The position numbers and the translations under genes are program-made. DNA of 5,873 bases from Pseudomonas sp. (GTDB lineage Bacteria > Pseudomonadota > Gammaproteobacteria > Pseudomonadales > Pseudomonadaceae), in assembly GCA_003527165.1 (NCBI GenBank), contig DPSI01000478.1, positions 1 through 5,873 of the forward strand. Reading direction: 5' to 3'. This document shows positions 5,732 through 5,873 of the stretch, piece by piece. The stretch's first letter is position 1; every line of letters begins with the position of its first letter. The notes beneath the pieces were generated by a model that was given only the letters and a program-made list of their open reading frames with translations, did no database searches and was not told the DNA's origin.

Positions 5732-5873
5732 GCGGCCAGGGGGCTCAAGGGATCGCGTAACGTGACGTGCTGTTGGTCTGCATATGGATGCCGCAGGACA
5801 GCGGCCGAACAAGTTCGGCCCTACCGCGCGACGTTCCGTAGGGCCGAACTTGTTCGGCCAGGGTCGTCCAGTA
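5732..5873. repeat. Array unit 3 (cut by window end), perfect inverted repeat
   Basis: The left arm is 5803-5824, the loop 5825-5837 and the right arm 5838-5859. The arms are exact 22-bp reverse complements. Its core differs from units 1 and 2 at only two positions, the first loop base and the right-arm base that restores pairing. Confidence 0.85.

Larger units (their letters stand above)
5396..5873. repeat. Tandem array of 168-bp palindrome-bearing units
   Basis: Three head-to-tail copies of a 168-bp unit, with boundaries set on the recurring GCGGCCA at 5396, 5564 and 5732. The third copy is cut by the window end, so the array may continue. Each unit contains a 57-bp core of two 22-bp arms around a 13-bp loop. 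Each arm is itself a small palindrome (GGCCGAAC-AA-GTTCGGCC type). The core is nearly invariant, while the flanks vary by substitutions and single-base indels. The arms resemble REP-like intergenic palindromes of Pseudomonas. No coding potential holds across copies. It is not a CRISPR array, because the repeat is long and there are no unique spacers of constant length. Confidence 0.9.

Noticed and set aside
5396..5873. CRISPR array
   Set aside because: The repeated unit is 168 bp and nearly all of it repeats. There are no short identical repeats alternating with unique spacers.

Overview
The window reads as chromosomal DNA from a GC-rich gammaproteobacterium, most likely a Pseudomonas or Stutzerimonas species. 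This rests on the GC-rich codon use, the close resemblance of the sugar-efflux gene to SotB and of the periplasmic binding protein to Pseudomonas PheC, the lipoprotein and RlpA types, and REP-like intergenic palindromes built on GGCCGAAC/GTTCGGCC. The assignment is inference from protein resemblance recalled without a database search.

Layout, left to right: (1) 135-920 (+), a secreted dienelactone-hydrolase-family protein. (2) 959-1552 (-), a small general-stress-type protein (YflT/GSP17M-like domain), convergent with the first gene. (3) About 400 bp of non-coding DNA holding a good sigma70-type promoter (1842-1870) for (4) 1955-2392 (+), a small lipoprotein of unknown function. (5) A 332-bp non-coding gap with a near-consensus sigma70 promoter threaded through a perfect 14-bp inverted repeat and followed by a hairpin-rich leader, leading into (6) 2725-3912 (+), the sugar-efflux MFS transporter SotB. 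(7) 3963-4379 (-), a short RlpA-like lipoprotein with a double-psi beta-barrel and no SPOR domain. (8) 4531-5310 (-), a periplasmic substrate-binding-fold protein that looks more like cyclohexadienyl dehydratase (PheC) than a transport component. (9) 5396 to the window end, a tandem array of 168-bp units (two complete, one cut off), each carrying a long nested palindrome.

The genes do not form one operon. Orientation alternates (+ - + + - -) and most have their own leader. Five of the six proteins are predicted to be exported or membrane-embedded: a periplasmic hydrolase, two lipoproteins, an inner-membrane exporter and a periplasmic dehydratase or binding protein. This looks like an ordinary core or semi-core stretch of envelope and housekeeping genes. 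I found no defence system, transposase, CRISPR array or RNA gene. The parts that familiar gene families do not explain are the 168-bp palindromic array at the right end and the inverted-repeat promoter with structured leader before sotB.
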